Assembly: GCA_035309005.1 (NCBI GenBank)
Contig: DATGFP010000067.1
Span: forward strand, 1-41,874
Reading direction: 5' to 3'
DNA from: DATARH01 sp035309005
GTDB lineage: Bacteria; Pseudomonadota; Alphaproteobacteria; ATCC43930; CGMCC-115725
DNA length: 41,874 nt
Shown here: positions 14,995-23,269 of the stretch, one piece after another
Numbering within the stretch: position 1 is the first letter of the stretch
How the letters are laid out: each line of letters begins with the position of its first letter
Made by a program: the position numbers and the translations under genes
Notes under the pieces: generated by a model
What the model saw: only the letters and a program-made list of their open reading frames with translations
Told to the model about the DNA's origin: nothing
The model's database searches: none

Positions 14995-16746
14995 GTGGAC
15001 GGACATCGCACGCTCGCCGTCGATATCGGCGGCACCGGCATCAAACTGGCTTTGCTCGACGGCGACGGCCGGATGATTGGCAAGCGGGTGCGCGTGCCGA
15101 CCCCGCCGCCGCCGGTCGCACCCGAGGTGCTGGCGGCGGCGCTCAACGGCGCGGTATCGCAGCTGGGCGCCTTCGACCGGGTCTCGGTCGGGTTTCCCGG
15201 CGCGGTGCGCAACGGCCGCATCCTGACGGCGCCCAATCTCGGGACCGAGCTGTGGTCCGGGTTCGACCTGCAGACCGCGCTCGCCGAGCGCTGGAGCCGC
15301 CCGGTGCGGGTGATGAACGACGCCGACGTGCAGGGCTTTGGCGCGGTCCAGGGCGAGGGCGTCGAGATGGTGCTGACGCTCGGCACCGGCGCCGGCACCG
15401 CGATCTTCTCCAACGGCCAGATCATGCCGCACCTCGAGCTCGCGCATCACCCGGTGCGCGGCGACAAAACCTACGACGAATACCTCGGCAGGCGGGCGCT
15501 GGAGAAAGTCGGCAAGAAGCGCTGGAGCAAGCGGGTCGAGCGGGTGATCGGCATCCTGCGCCGGCTGGTCAATTTCGACCATCTCTACATCGGCGGCGGC
15601 AACGCCAAGCAGATCAAGCTGCCGCTGCCGCCCGACGTCTCGATCGTGCCAAACACCGACGGCCTGACCGGCGGCATCGCGCTGTGGCGGGCCGAGGACG
15701 CCGCGCAGCTCGGCGGCGGCCAGGCGCGCAGCCGCTCGCTGAAGCGCAGCCGCATCGAGGGCCGCGCCGCCGCTTCCCCCCCACCGCCGCGGCGCAAGGG
15801 CGCGCCGTCGAGCGGCGGGCGCGCAGCGCGGGCGACGGCCGCTTCAGGCCGCACCGTGACGGCTTCGCAACCCGCGACCAAGGTCAGCTTCGCGGTGCCG
15901 AGCGGCGCCTGCGACTGCCATGTCCATGTGTTCGGCGCCGCGGCGGAATTTCCCTGGTCTCCCCAGCGCGGCTACACGCCGCCGCCGGCGAGCGCCGCCG
16001 AGCTTCTGGCGCTGCAGGACGCGCTGCACCTGTCGCGGGTCGTCATCGTGCAGCCGAGCGTCTACGGCAGCGACAATTCCTGCACGCTCGACGGCATGCG
16101 CCGCCTCGGCAAACGCGCCCGCGGCGTCGCGGTGATCGACGAAGCGACCAGCAACGCCGCGCTCGACGAGATGAACCGCGCCGGCATCCGCGGCGTCCGC
16201 GTCAACCTCGAAACCGCCGGCGAGACCGACCCCGACGCGGCGCGGCGCAACCTCGCGGCCGCGGTCGCGCGGGTGGCGCCTTTGGGCTGGCACGTGCAGG
16301 TCTATACCCGGCTTTCGGTGATCTCCCGGATCGCGGACGAGGTCGCGCGCTCGGCGGTGCCGATCGTGTTCGACCATTTCGGCGGCGCCGTGGCGGCGGG
16401 CGGTACGGCCCAGCCGGGCTTTGCCGAACTCGTCGCGCTGGTCGGCGACGGGCACGCCTATGTCAAGGTGTCGGGGGCCTACCGCAGCTCGCAGAAGGCG
16501 CCCGCCTACGACGATGTGGCGCCGCTCGCCCGCGCGCTGATCGCCGCCAATCCCGAGCGCATTTTGTGGGGCACCGACTGGCCGCACCCGCACGCGGCGG
16601 CGCCCGGAGCGGGGAGCGACGCGCTGGCGCCGTTCTACGACATCGACGACGGGCTGGCGCTCAACCAGCTCGCGGCGTGGACCCGCGACGCCGCCGCCCG
16701 CCGCAAGATCCTGGTCGACAACCCGGCCCGCCTCTACGCGTTCTAG
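14995..16746 (+). CDS. Fusion: polyphosphate-glucokinase-like ROK kinase + amidohydrolase (PF04909-type)
   Basis: One uninterrupted 583-codon frame holds two enzymes. Residues 1-232 are a ROK kinase closest in look to polyphosphate glucokinase: DIGGTGIK (10-17, phosphate 1), VMNDADVQG with the catalytic Asp109, TLGTGAGTAIF, LELAHHPVRGDKTYDEYLG and YIGGGNAKQI. Residues 233-302 are a linker rich in Arg, Ala, Ser and Pro. Residues 303-583 are a TIM-barrel amidohydrolase like 2-pyrone-4,6-dicarboxylate lactonase: CDCHVHVFG (metal HxH), FDHFGG and WGTDWPHPH. GTG at 14995 was chosen for AGGAGG 7 bases upstream. A GTG at 15856 could start a separate amidohydrolase but has no clear ribosome-binding site. 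Seven C at 15776-15782 in the linker make the shared frame sensitive to sequencing error. Confidence 0.8.
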   Translation: MDGHRTLAVDIGGTGIKLALLDGDGRMIGKRVRVPTPPPPVAPEVLAAALNGAVSQLGAFDRVSVGFPGAVRNGRILTAPNLGTELWSGFDLQTALAERWSRPVRVMNDADVQGFGAVQGEGVEMVLTLGTGAGTAIFSNGQIMPHLELAHHPVRGDKTYDEYLGRRALEKVGKKRWSKRVERVIGILRRLVNFDHLYIGGGNAKQIKLPLPPDVSIVPNTDGLTGGIALWRAEDAAQLGGGQARSRSLKRSRIEGRAAASPPPPRRKGAPSSGGRAARATAASGRTVTASQPATKVSFAVPSGACDCHVHVFGAAAEFPWSPQRGYTPPPASAAELLALQDALHLSRVVIVQPSVYGSDNSCTLDGMRRLGKRARGVAVIDEATSNAALDEMNRAGIRGVRVNLETAGETDPDAARRNLAAAVARVAPLGWHVQVYTRLSVISRIADEVARSAVPIVFDHFGGAVAAGGTAQPGFAELVALVGDGHAYVKVSGAYRSSQKAPAYDDVAPLARALIAANPERILWGTDWPHPHAAAPGAGSDALAPFYDIDDGLALNQLAAWTRDAAARRKILVDNPARLYAF

Positions 16747-16769
16747 GATTTTGCGCTAGGCAGTGGCCG

Positions 16770-17603
16770 GTGCGAGGCTCATTCGCGCTTCTCTTGCTTG
16801 CGCTCGGGCTGGCGGCGGCGGGCTGCGCGCCGCAGGGGCCGGCGGCGCTGCCGGCCGACGATTCGCACATCCCACCCTTCGCCCGCGTGCCCTACCAGCC
16901 GTTTTCGCGCGCGGCGGCGGTGCAGATCGCGCTGCGCGAGTGGCGGGCGTTCGGCTCGCCGGTCCTGGCGCCCAACAGCGCGCTCTCCTACGACGCCGAG
17001 CGCTCCGAGGGGATGTGGCAACGGGTCGGGGAATATTGGTGGCTGGGCCTGCCGCTCGGCGCGCCCGACCAAGGCTATACCGGCATGCACGACGCGGCGG
17101 GCCGGGTCTTTCCGGCGAGCGCGGACGGCACCTACGCGTGGTCGGCGGCGTTCATCGATTATGTCATGCGCATGGCCGGCGCCGGCCACCGCTTTCCCTA
17201 TTCGGCGAGCCATTCCGACTACATCAACGCCGCGAAGCAGCACGCGATGGGGCAGCTTCCCGGCATCGCGGTCACCGCCGAGCGGCCGGAAGCCTACGCC
17301 CCGCAGCCCGGCGATCTGGTCTGCATGTGGCGCGGCCGCCGGCCGATCCGCTTCGACGACCTGCCGACCGGCCATTTCCCCGGACATTGCGACATCGTCG
17401 TGGCGACCCATCAGGGCTCGATCGACGGCATCGGCGGCAATGTCGACAATACGGTCGGGATGTGGCGCATCCCGGTCACCGCCGACGGCCGGCTCGCCAC
17501 CTCGGACGGCGCCAGCCTCGACCCGGACCACCCGTGGTTTGTCGTGCTCCGCGTCGATTACGACCTCAACACGATCCCCCTACCTAGCACGCCCTTGAGC
17601 TAA
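16770..17603 (+). CDS. DUF2272 lipoprotein, putative peptidoglycan-related
   Basis: A 277-residue exported protein. GTG at 16770 starts a signal peptide (RGSFALLLLALGLAAAG) ending in lipobox AAG-Cys19, so the mature protein should be lipid-anchored. The body matches DUF2272, a family with an NlpC/CHAP-like look: PFSRAAAVQIALREW, then YAWSAAFIDYVMRMAG, PYSASHSDYINAAK, PGDLVCMWRG and HCDIVVA. The His/Cys/Asp residues in the last blocks could form an active site, but I know of no proven reaction. It starts 23 bases after the fusion gene and may be co-transcribed. Its last 20 bases overlap the end of the convergent phosphatase gene. Confidence 0.85.
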   Translation: MRGSFALLLLALGLAAAGCAPQGPAALPADDSHIPPFARVPYQPFSRAAAVQIALREWRAFGSPVLAPNSALSYDAERSEGMWQRVGEYWWLGLPLGAPDQGYTGMHDAAGRVFPASADGTYAWSAAFIDYVMRMAGAGHRFPYSASHSDYINAAKQHAMGQLPGIAVTAERPEAYAPQPGDLVCMWRGRRPIRFDDLPTGHFPGHCDIVVATHQGSIDGIGGNVDNTVGMWRIPVTADGRLATSDGASLDPDHPWFVVLRVDYDLNTIPLPSTPLS

Positions 17604-18171
17604 GGGCGGCGACCACCTCGCGGCCGCGGCCGCTGTCGATCATCGCGTCCTCGAACGTCGGCTCGCGCGCGAGGAGGCGGCGGTAAAGCGGGCGGACCGC
17701 GGCGACGATCTCGCCGTCGCGCCCGAGCAGCGCGTCGCCAAATTCCAGCATGCGCAGGTTGGGCCAGACGCGCGGCCGTAGCTGCGCCACCCGGTCGAAG
17801 ACCTCGCCGGCCGCAAGCTCGGGATGCGCCTGCGCGAGGATCAGCGCCGAGGCGGCGGTCGAGCGCGAGACGCCGGCGTGGCAGTGCACCAGGAGGTGGA
17901 TACTTTCCCCCTCGCCCAGCTCGCGGCCGAACGCCAACAGCCGCTCGACATCGGCGCGGCTCGGGGCGAGCCGGTCGGGCCTATTCGTCTCGATGACGTC
18001 GTGAAAGCGCAGCCCCAAGCGGCGGTGCGGCGCAAATTCGGCGAAGGCCGGCGGCTCGGGCCAATCGGGATCGAGGATCGAGAGGACATGCGTCACGCCG
18101 GCGGCACAGTGCTCGCCCAGTTCGGGGATGCCGCAGATCGTAAGGCGAAAGAGCGGTTTCTTGGGCGTCAT
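17584..18171 (-). CDS. Protein tyrosine/dual-specificity phosphatase-like protein
   Basis: A 195-residue soluble protein with the phosphatase P-loop HCHAGVSRS, i.e. Cys97-x5-Arg103 preceded by VH and followed by S/T as in cysteine-dependent phosphatases. Upstream, HVLSILDPD and RFHDVIETN resemble the substrate-recognition and general-acid region of dual-specificity enzymes, where Asp59 or a neighbour may serve as the acid. A helical region (ALILAQAHPELAAGEVFDRV, LRPRVWPNLRML) completes the fold. Substrates could be phosphotyrosine or small phosphorylated molecules. The ATG at 18171 gives the usual length; its ribosome-binding site is weak and the frame is open further upstream without domain content. 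It overlaps the convergent DUF2272 gene by 20 bp. Confidence 0.88.
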   Translation of the reverse strand: MTPKKPLFRLTICGIPELGEHCAAGVTHVLSILDPDWPEPPAFAEFAPHRRLGLRFHDVIETNRPDRLAPSRADVERLLAFGRELGEGESIHLLVHCHAGVSRSTAASALILAQAHPELAAGEVFDRVAQLRPRVWPNLRMLEFGDALLGRDGEIVAAVRPLYRRLLAREPTFEDAMIDSGRGREVVAALSSRAC

Positions 18172-18339
18172 CACAGCGGGCTTGGTCGCAAGCGAGCGCC
18201 GGCGGAATGTCGGCTCTTTCGCAAAGCTGGGTAAAATTTCGCAAGCGTCAAGGCCGATCGAGTCTCGCGCGCGTTCACAACAGCATAGAGGTGCGTCAGC
18301 GGGGGGCTTTGTGAAGTTTGGCTTTATGGAGTTTAGCCG

Positions 18340-18615
18340 ATGGCAGGCCAGCCGCAGCAACTCGACTACGGCAAGAATCGATCCGGTAATCGGCGCATCG
18401 GCCGGGCCCGCAACCTGAATGTCGCGATATTGTTGCTGGCGATCGGTCTCGCCGTGCTCGATTTGACTGGCTTTACCAGGGCCGGCGATGCGCTGCCGTC
18501 GGCGGCGCGCGCCGCGGCCGCGCCGGCCGTCGCCGCGACACCGACGCGCCACGCTAAACTCGCGCTTGCCGCTCTCTCGCCGACCAGGCCCGAGGCGCCG
18601 CTTACCGGCTGGTAG
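18340..18615 (+). CDS. Small single-pass membrane protein, unknown
   Basis: A 91-codon frame with GGAG 9 bases before the ATG. It encodes a short polar N-terminus, one hydrophobic segment (LNVAILLLAIGLAVLDLTG, residues about 26-44) and an Ala/Pro-rich tail. Codon use follows the neighbours. I do not recognise it. It could be an anchored periplasmic protein or a chance frame. Its stop lies 3 bases from the stop of the convergent gene 18619-18861. Confidence 0.5.
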   Translation: MAGQPQQLDYGKNRSGNRRIGRARNLNVAILLLAIGLAVLDLTGFTRAGDALPSAARAAAAPAVAATPTRHAKLALAALSPTRPEAPLTGW

Positions 18616-18618
18616 GCC

Positions 18619-18861
18619 TCAGCTCTCGACGTGATCGAGCATGATGGAGTAGGCGTAGCGCCGCTCCGAGACGGCGGCGCCAAGATGCGCCGAGATGTGC
18701 TGTACCAGGTCCTCGCGCTGCCGCTTTGCCTGCGCGAGTTGCGACTTGAGCCCTTCGACCAGCCCGGCGTTCTTTGATCGCTGCGCCGCGACGTAGCGAT
18801 GCCGCAGACCGCTGATCCGTTCGCAGAGCGATTCCAGTTCGCGCCATTCCGAAGCCAGCAT
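18619..18861 (-). CDS. Small helical (coiled-coil-like) protein, unknown
   Basis: An 80-residue, charged, mostly helical protein. It begins MLASEWRELESLCERISGL and continues through QRSKNAGLVEGLKSQLAQA with heptad-like spacing of Leu/Ile/Val, ending in YAYSIMLDHVES. There is no signal peptide or metal motif. The ATG at 18861 was chosen for AGAGG 6 bases upstream; the frame extends to 18963 with less protein-like sequence. I do not recognise the family. The small charged helical design suggests a protein-binding adaptor or regulator, which is only a guess. Confidence 0.65.
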   Translation of the reverse strand: MLASEWRELESLCERISGLRHRYVAAQRSKNAGLVEGLKSQLAQAKRQREDLVQHISAHLGAAVSERRYAYSIMLDHVES

Positions 18862-19032
18862 GACCGCCTCTGATGAAATTGCGGCGCCATCGCCGCATCG
18901 ACCGTCCGAAGGTTCGTCAAGCTCATCGTGCCGACGGCCTAAGACCAACAGCGGATTTACCACGAGTGCGCAAGTCTCGCGACGACGGACTGTTCGATTT
19001 TTAGTCGACCTCTAGCGATGTCGACTTCGCGC
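18862..19032. other. 171-bp intergenic region with a small inverted repeat
   Basis: No gene is seen here. AGTCGAC (19003-19009) and GTCGACT (19020-19026) form a 7-bp perfect stem with a 10-base loop, just past the end of the minus-strand amidohydrolase gene. On that strand the stem is followed by A residues, not a T-run, so it is not a standard intrinsic terminator. Confidence 0.4.
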
Positions 19033-20529
19033 TCAATCGAGCCGGGCGCCGTAGCGGTGCACGTGGTAGGGCATCCGCGCGAGGCCCGGACAATAGCTGC
19101 CGACCACCGGCTCCAGAGCCTCGTAGAGCCGGCGGTTGTCGGCGTTGGCGGCGGCGAGGCGCTCGCGGGCCGCCTCGGCGCGCTCGCGCAGCCGGGCGAG
19201 GTCGACGCTCAGCACGCGCCGGTTTTCGACGACCAGCCGGCCGCCGATCATCACGCTTTCCACCGCAGTGCCGTCCTCGCAATGCACCAGCTGGTTGACC
19301 GGATCGTTGAACGGCAGCCAGTTCGGGTGGTCGAGATCCAGCATCACGAGGTCGGCCTTGTAGCCGGGCGCGATGCGGCCGATCTTGCCGGCGAAGCCGA
19401 GCGCCCGGGCGCTGCCCTCGGTCGCCGCCAGCGCCGCCTCGCGGGTCGACAGCCAGCGCCGCCACTCCGGCCCCTGCACCTTCGAGACGAACGAGGCAAG
19501 CCGCATCGCCTCGTACATGTTCTGGTTGTCGGCGCATGAAGCGCCGTCGGTGCCGATGCCGAGGTTGACGTCGCGGTCGAGCATCGCCCGCGTGTCGGCG
19601 AGGCCCGAGCCCAGCCGCATGTTGCTGCCCGGGTTGTGCGCCACCGAGGCGCCGTGATGGCCGAGCCGGGCCATGTCGTCGTCGTCGAGCCAGACGCCAT
19701 GCGCCACCGTGAAATGCGGCCCCAAGACGCCGAGCGCGTCGAGATGCGCGGTCTGGGTCTGGCCGTAGGCGCGGATGCCGGTGACGGCCTGCACCTTCGA
19801 TTCGGCGACATGGCTGTGCAGCCCGACTGCGAAGTCGCGGGCGAGTTCGGCGCAGCCGGTGATGAAGGCGTCCGAACAGTGCTGCGGGATCGTCGGCGCG
19901 ACGGCCGGGCGGATCTGGTCGCGGTCGAACCGCCAGTCGCGCAACGCGGCGCCGATCGCCTTCAGCGTCGCTTCGCCCGGCGCCAGCCGCAACGCCCTGA
20001 CCCGCTCCTGCAGCGCGGCCGGCACCGCGTCGGCGAGGCCGGGTATCGCCTCATAGACGCTGCGGTCGGCGACCATCGGCGCGATCACCGCGCGCATGCC
20101 GATTTCGGCATAGGCCGAGGCGACCAGCGCCAGCCCCTCGGGGCTCGGCGCCGGCCATTCGAAGAACAGATCGTAGCAGGCGGTGCAGCCCTTCAGCACC
20201 ATCTCGACCGCGCCAATCTGGGCCGACAGATGGATGTCGTCGGGGCCGCGATTGCCGCCCAGCCACGGCGCCGCGGTCAGCAGCAATTCCAGGGTCCAAC
20301 GGTCCCCCATGCCCTTGGCGAGGTTGCCGTGGCTGTGGGTATGGGCGTTGACCAGGCCGGGATGGATGAGCCGCCGCGCCGCCGAGATTTCGCGCGCCCC
20401 CTCAGGGGCGGGCGAGCCCGGCGGCCCGACCTCGCGGATCGTGTCATCCTCGATCAGGATGTCGGCAGGCGCGGCGGTGCCGGCCGCGATGTCGAGCACC
20501 CGCCCGCCGCGCAGGATCGTATAGGCCAT
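19033..20529 (-). CDS. Cytosine deaminase / TRZ-ATZ-type amidohydrolase
   Basis: A 498-residue metal-dependent hydrolase of the amidohydrolase superfamily, in the branch of atrazine chlorohydrolase, S-adenosylhomocysteine/5-methylthioadenosine deaminase and guanine or cytosine deaminases. The N-terminal beta-sandwich (MAYTILRGGRVLD) leads to the metal motif His63-Thr-His65 (NAHTHSHGN). GLHSHVAES, the VAHGVWLDDDDM His, ASVAHNPGSNMRLGSG and GTDGASCADNQ give the remaining ligands and the base. The C-terminal sandwich returns (APGYKADLVMLDLD). The ATG at 20529 follows GAGGAGG with a 7-base gap. It likely removes an amino or halide group from a ring such as a pyrimidine, purine or triazine. The substrate is unknown. 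It is divergent from the secreted NTF2-like gene. Confidence 0.92.
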   Translation of the reverse strand: MAYTILRGGRVLDIAAGTAAPADILIEDDTIREVGPPGSPAPEGAREISAARRLIHPGLVNAHTHSHGNLAKGMGDRWTLELLLTAAPWLGGNRGPDDIHLSAQIGAVEMVLKGCTACYDLFFEWPAPSPEGLALVASAYAEIGMRAVIAPMVADRSVYEAIPGLADAVPAALQERVRALRLAPGEATLKAIGAALRDWRFDRDQIRPAVAPTIPQHCSDAFITGCAELARDFAVGLHSHVAESKVQAVTGIRAYGQTQTAHLDALGVLGPHFTVAHGVWLDDDDMARLGHHGASVAHNPGSNMRLGSGLADTRAMLDRDVNLGIGTDGASCADNQNMYEAMRLASFVSKVQGPEWRRWLSTREAALAATEGSARALGFAGKIGRIAPGYKADLVMLDLDHPNWLPFNDPVNQLVHCEDGTAVESVMIGGRLVVENRRVLSVDLARLRERAEAARERLAAANADNRRLYEALEPVVGSYCPGLARMPYHVHRYGARLD

Positions 20530-20621
20530 CCGACAGCCTCCTCGTGCCCGCCTTTGGGGCAGGTTGCGCCAGGGTTGCATTGGCGGCAAGATCGGCGATC
20601 ACACAGGGGGAGGAAATGCGC

Positions 20622-21050
20622 ATGCGACGTATCGCGGTTCTCGCCGTCTGCCTCGGGCTGTTCGCCGCTCCGGCGCTGGCGCAGACAAAGGCGGCGATCC
20701 AGAAGCTCGACGACCAATGGGCTGCCGCCTTCAACATGGGCGAGGCCGCGGCGGTGGCGGCGATGTATACGAAAGACGCCTATGTGCTGCCGGCCGGCGC
20801 CGCGATGATCCACGATCCGAAGGCGATCGAGGCGTTCTGGAAGTCCGCGATGGCCGACATGCAGGACATCAAATGCACCGCTATGGACGTCAAGGCGCTG
20901 GGCGGCGGCGCAGCGCGCGAGATCGGCACCTGCTCGGCAATGACAAAAAAGCCGCCGCTGAAGGAAGTTGACATCAAATACGCCGTCGTCTGGGAGAAGG
21001 AAGGCGGCAAGTGGAAGCTGCTGCAGGACATCTGGAACAGCGATAAATAG
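20622..21050 (+). CDS. Secreted NTF2-like/DUF4440 protein
   Basis: A 142-residue protein with a clear signal peptide (MRRIAVLAVCLGLFAAPALAQ; cleavage after ALA) and an SnoaL/DUF4440-type cone fold: KLDDQWAAAFNMGEAAAVAAMYT, DAYVLPAGAAM, IEAFWKSAM and a final WKLLQDIWNSD. The family includes ketosteroid-isomerase-like enzymes and many pocket proteins without known activity, so no reaction can be assigned. GGGGGAGG is 8 bases before the ATG at 20622; an ATG at 20616 is also possible and adds two residues. Its stop is 3 bases from that of the convergent D-aminoacylase-like gene. Confidence 0.85.
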   Translation: MRRIAVLAVCLGLFAAPALAQTKAAIQKLDDQWAAAFNMGEAAAVAAMYTKDAYVLPAGAAMIHDPKAIEAFWKSAMADMQDIKCTAMDVKALGGGAAREIGTCSAMTKKPPLKEVDIKYAVVWEKEGGKWKLLQDIWNSDK

Positions 21051-21053
21051 GCC

Positions 21054-22778
21054 TCAGCCCGCCGCCGCCAGCCTGCCCTTCAGCACCCGGCCGGCGTGGT
21101 TGCCGGTCGGCTCGCCGTACTCCAGCGCGACGGCGCCGTTGACGATCGTCGCGGCGATGCCGTCGGCCTTCTGCACCAGCCGGCGGGCGCCACCCGGCAG
21201 ATCCTGTTCGACCGTCGGCAGGCGCGGCTTCACGGTAGCCTCGTCGAACACCACGACGTCGGCGGCGTAGCCGGTGCGGACGAGGCCGCGGTCGGGCAAT
21301 TCCCAGGCCGAGGCGTTGTCGAAGGTCAGCATGCGCACCGCCTCTTCGAGGGTGAATTGCTGCTTGCCGCGCACCCAGTAGGAAAGCAGGTGGGTCTGCA
21401 ATGACGACCCCATCTCCTGGCAGACATGCGCGCCCGAATCGGAGAACGTCGCCAGGGTGCGCGGGTGTTTCAAGAGGTTCAGCACGTCGGCCGGACTTTC
21501 GTTGACAATCGGCTGGACGAACATGCGGTTGTCGTTTTCCAGCGCCAGGTCGAGGATCACCTCGACCGGGTGCTTGTTCTGCCGGCGCGATAATTCGCCG
21601 ACGCTCGGGTCGTCCCAATCGACGCTGAGCATCGGAAAGAGATTGTCGTAATTGGGCTTGCGCGGGTCGGTGGTGGCGGCGCCGCCGCCTTGCAGCGTGC
21701 GCTCGCGCGGCTTCATCGTCGCTTCCTCGGCGATCAGCTGGCGGCGGGTTTCCGGATCGGCGAGGCGCGCCTTCTGTTCGCGTAAAGGCAGCGCGCGGAT
21801 CTCTTTCCAGGCCGGCAGCACGTCGAACGGCAGGTAGGATTTCAGAGAGAAGACGGCGTTGATCGAGCGGGTCGTCGCCTGGCCGTACATGCGGCCGCCC
21901 AGGGCGACGGTCTCATCCATGAAGCGGGTCTGGAAGTCCCACGGGTTGGGGTCGATGCCCTGCTTGGTCGCCAGCATGCCGAACATGATCGGCCGGCCGC
22001 TGGCGAGCGCGATTCTGCGCAATTGTTCGAGGCATTGCCGCTGTGCCTCGCCGCCCGAGATGTCCGGGCCGATCTGGAAGATGCCGGAATTGAGCGCGCC
22101 CATCGCGCCGACCAGGCGCTCGATCTCGGCCCAATCGCCGATGCGGCTGGCAACGGGCGTATCGTCCGGCGTCACGTGCGTCGTCGCGCGCGAGGTTGAA
22201 AAGCCGAGCGCGCCGGCGCGGATCGCCTCGATGACCGCGTGCTCCATCGCGCGCAAATCGTCCTCGCTCGCCTTCTCGTCGAGCGCGCGCTTGCCCATCG
22301 CGTACATGCGCAAGGCCGAATGCCCGATATACATGCCGTAATTGAGGCCCTTCGGCAGGCGTTCGACATTGGCGAGGTATTCCGGGAAGGTCTCCCAGTT
22401 CCATTCGATGCCGGCCAGCATCGCTTCGGTTGGGATGTCCTCGACCGCGGTCAGACAGCGGGCGAACCACTCGCGGTCGGCGGGCTTGCACGGCGCCAGC
22501 GCAAAGCCGCAATTGCCCATGACGACGCTGGTGACACCGTGCCAGCACGAGCAGCTGCCGAGCGGGTCCCAGGCGACCTGCGCGTCCATATGGGTGTGGC
22601 CGTCGATGAAGCCGGGCGCGACGATCAGGCCGTCGGCGTCGATCACCCGCTGGGCGGGGGCGCGGATGCGGCCGATCTCGACGATCCTGCCGCCCGCGAC
22701 GCCGACATCGGCGCGGTAGCGCGGCTGCCCCGAGCCGTCCACCACCGTGCCGTTCTTGAGCAACAGGTCGAGCGCCAT
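21054..22778 (-). CDS. D-aminoacylase / N-acyl-D-amino-acid deacylase-type amidohydrolase
   Basis: A 574-residue enzyme of the amidohydrolase-3 group. MALDLLLKNGTVVDGSG opens the beta-sandwich. GFIDGHTHMD carries His61/His63, and VMGNCGFALAPC carries Cys90, the metal-bridging Cys typical of D-aminoacylases in place of the usual carboxylated Lys. TFSDSGAHVCQEMGSS holds the catalytic Asp. The late segments TLEEAVRMLTFDNA and GYAADVVVFDE are typical of the family. It would cut an N-acyl or similar amide bond, freeing a D-amino acid. GGGAG lies 7 bases before the ATG at 22778; the frame runs on to 22817 without such a signal. The DUF6197 gene lies 104 bases upstream on the same strand. Confidence 0.92.
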   Translation of the reverse strand: MALDLLLKNGTVVDGSGQPRYRADVGVAGGRIVEIGRIRAPAQRVIDADGLIVAPGFIDGHTHMDAQVAWDPLGSCSCWHGVTSVVMGNCGFALAPCKPADREWFARCLTAVEDIPTEAMLAGIEWNWETFPEYLANVERLPKGLNYGMYIGHSALRMYAMGKRALDEKASEDDLRAMEHAVIEAIRAGALGFSTSRATTHVTPDDTPVASRIGDWAEIERLVGAMGALNSGIFQIGPDISGGEAQRQCLEQLRRIALASGRPIMFGMLATKQGIDPNPWDFQTRFMDETVALGGRMYGQATTRSINAVFSLKSYLPFDVLPAWKEIRALPLREQKARLADPETRRQLIAEEATMKPRERTLQGGGAATTDPRKPNYDNLFPMLSVDWDDPSVGELSRRQNKHPVEVILDLALENDNRMFVQPIVNESPADVLNLLKHPRTLATFSDSGAHVCQEMGSSLQTHLLSYWVRGKQQFTLEEAVRMLTFDNASAWELPDRGLVRTGYAADVVVFDEATVKPRLPTVEQDLPGGARRLVQKADGIAATIVNGAVALEYGEPTGNHAGRVLKGRLAAAG

Positions 22779-22882
22779 CGCCGATCTCCCGATAAACCGC
22801 GCGAAGCTTCGGGGCATCGCTCGGCGACGTCAACCGGCGTTAGCGCCCCGCTGCAATGCCGCCCGCTGGAGGCCGGCGAGGC

Positions 22883-23269
22883 TCAGCCGTAAAACCATCG
22901 GCTCAGCGCGGCGCGCAAGCGGCGCGGCGCCGCCGGCTCGACCCGGGCGCTGCGTTCCCCGGCGCGGACGTAGAGACGCGCCCGGTCGAGTACCGCCAAA
23001 ACCTGCTCGTGGCCGGTATTAGGATGATCGTTGAACGATTCGATGCGGCGAAACCGCGTGCCCGCCACCTCGCCGATCGCCCTCAGAATCGCCGGCTCCA
23101 GCACCTCGGCGCCATCGACCGCGCGCACCGCGCCGCGGATGCAATGCCGCCCGTCATGGCTCTTCAGCGCGCCTTTGCACCAGCGCTCCGGCGTTGACAG
23201 CAGATCGATCACGGCATCGATCTTGTGCAGCGGGTCAGCGGCGATCAACTCAACACCATCGAACGGCAT
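22883..23269 (-). CDS. DUF6197-like protein
   Basis: A 128-residue soluble protein. Its features fit the DUF6197 pattern as I remember it: a helix with DAVIDLLSTPERWCKGALK, then HDGRHCIRGAVRAV with Trp, Cys and Gly at the conserved places, and ESFNDHPNTGHEQVLAVLDRA near the end. No function is established. The C-terminal basic tail (PRRLRAALSRWFYG) is less conserved-looking. GAGG 8 bases before the ATG at 23269 decides the start; the open frame further upstream to 23389 looks non-coding. It probably shares a transcript with the downstream D-aminoacylase-type gene. Confidence 0.7.
   Translation of the reverse strand: MPFDGVELIAADPLHKIDAVIDLLSTPERWCKGALKSHDGRHCIRGAVRAVDGAEVLEPAILRAIGEVAGTRFRRIESFNDHPNTGHEQVLAVLDRARLYVRAGERSARVEPAAPRRLRAALSRWFYG

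Noticed and set aside
14937..16769. An upstream plus-strand frame continuous with the DUF2272 lipoprotein
   Set aside because: It overlaps the kinase-amidohydrolase gene in another frame and gives Arg-rich nonsense; the lipoprotein has its own signal peptide starting at 16770.
19003..19026. AGTCGAC/GTCGACT stem-loop as an intrinsic terminator for the amidohydrolase
   Set aside because: On the minus strand the stem is followed by A residues, not a T-run.
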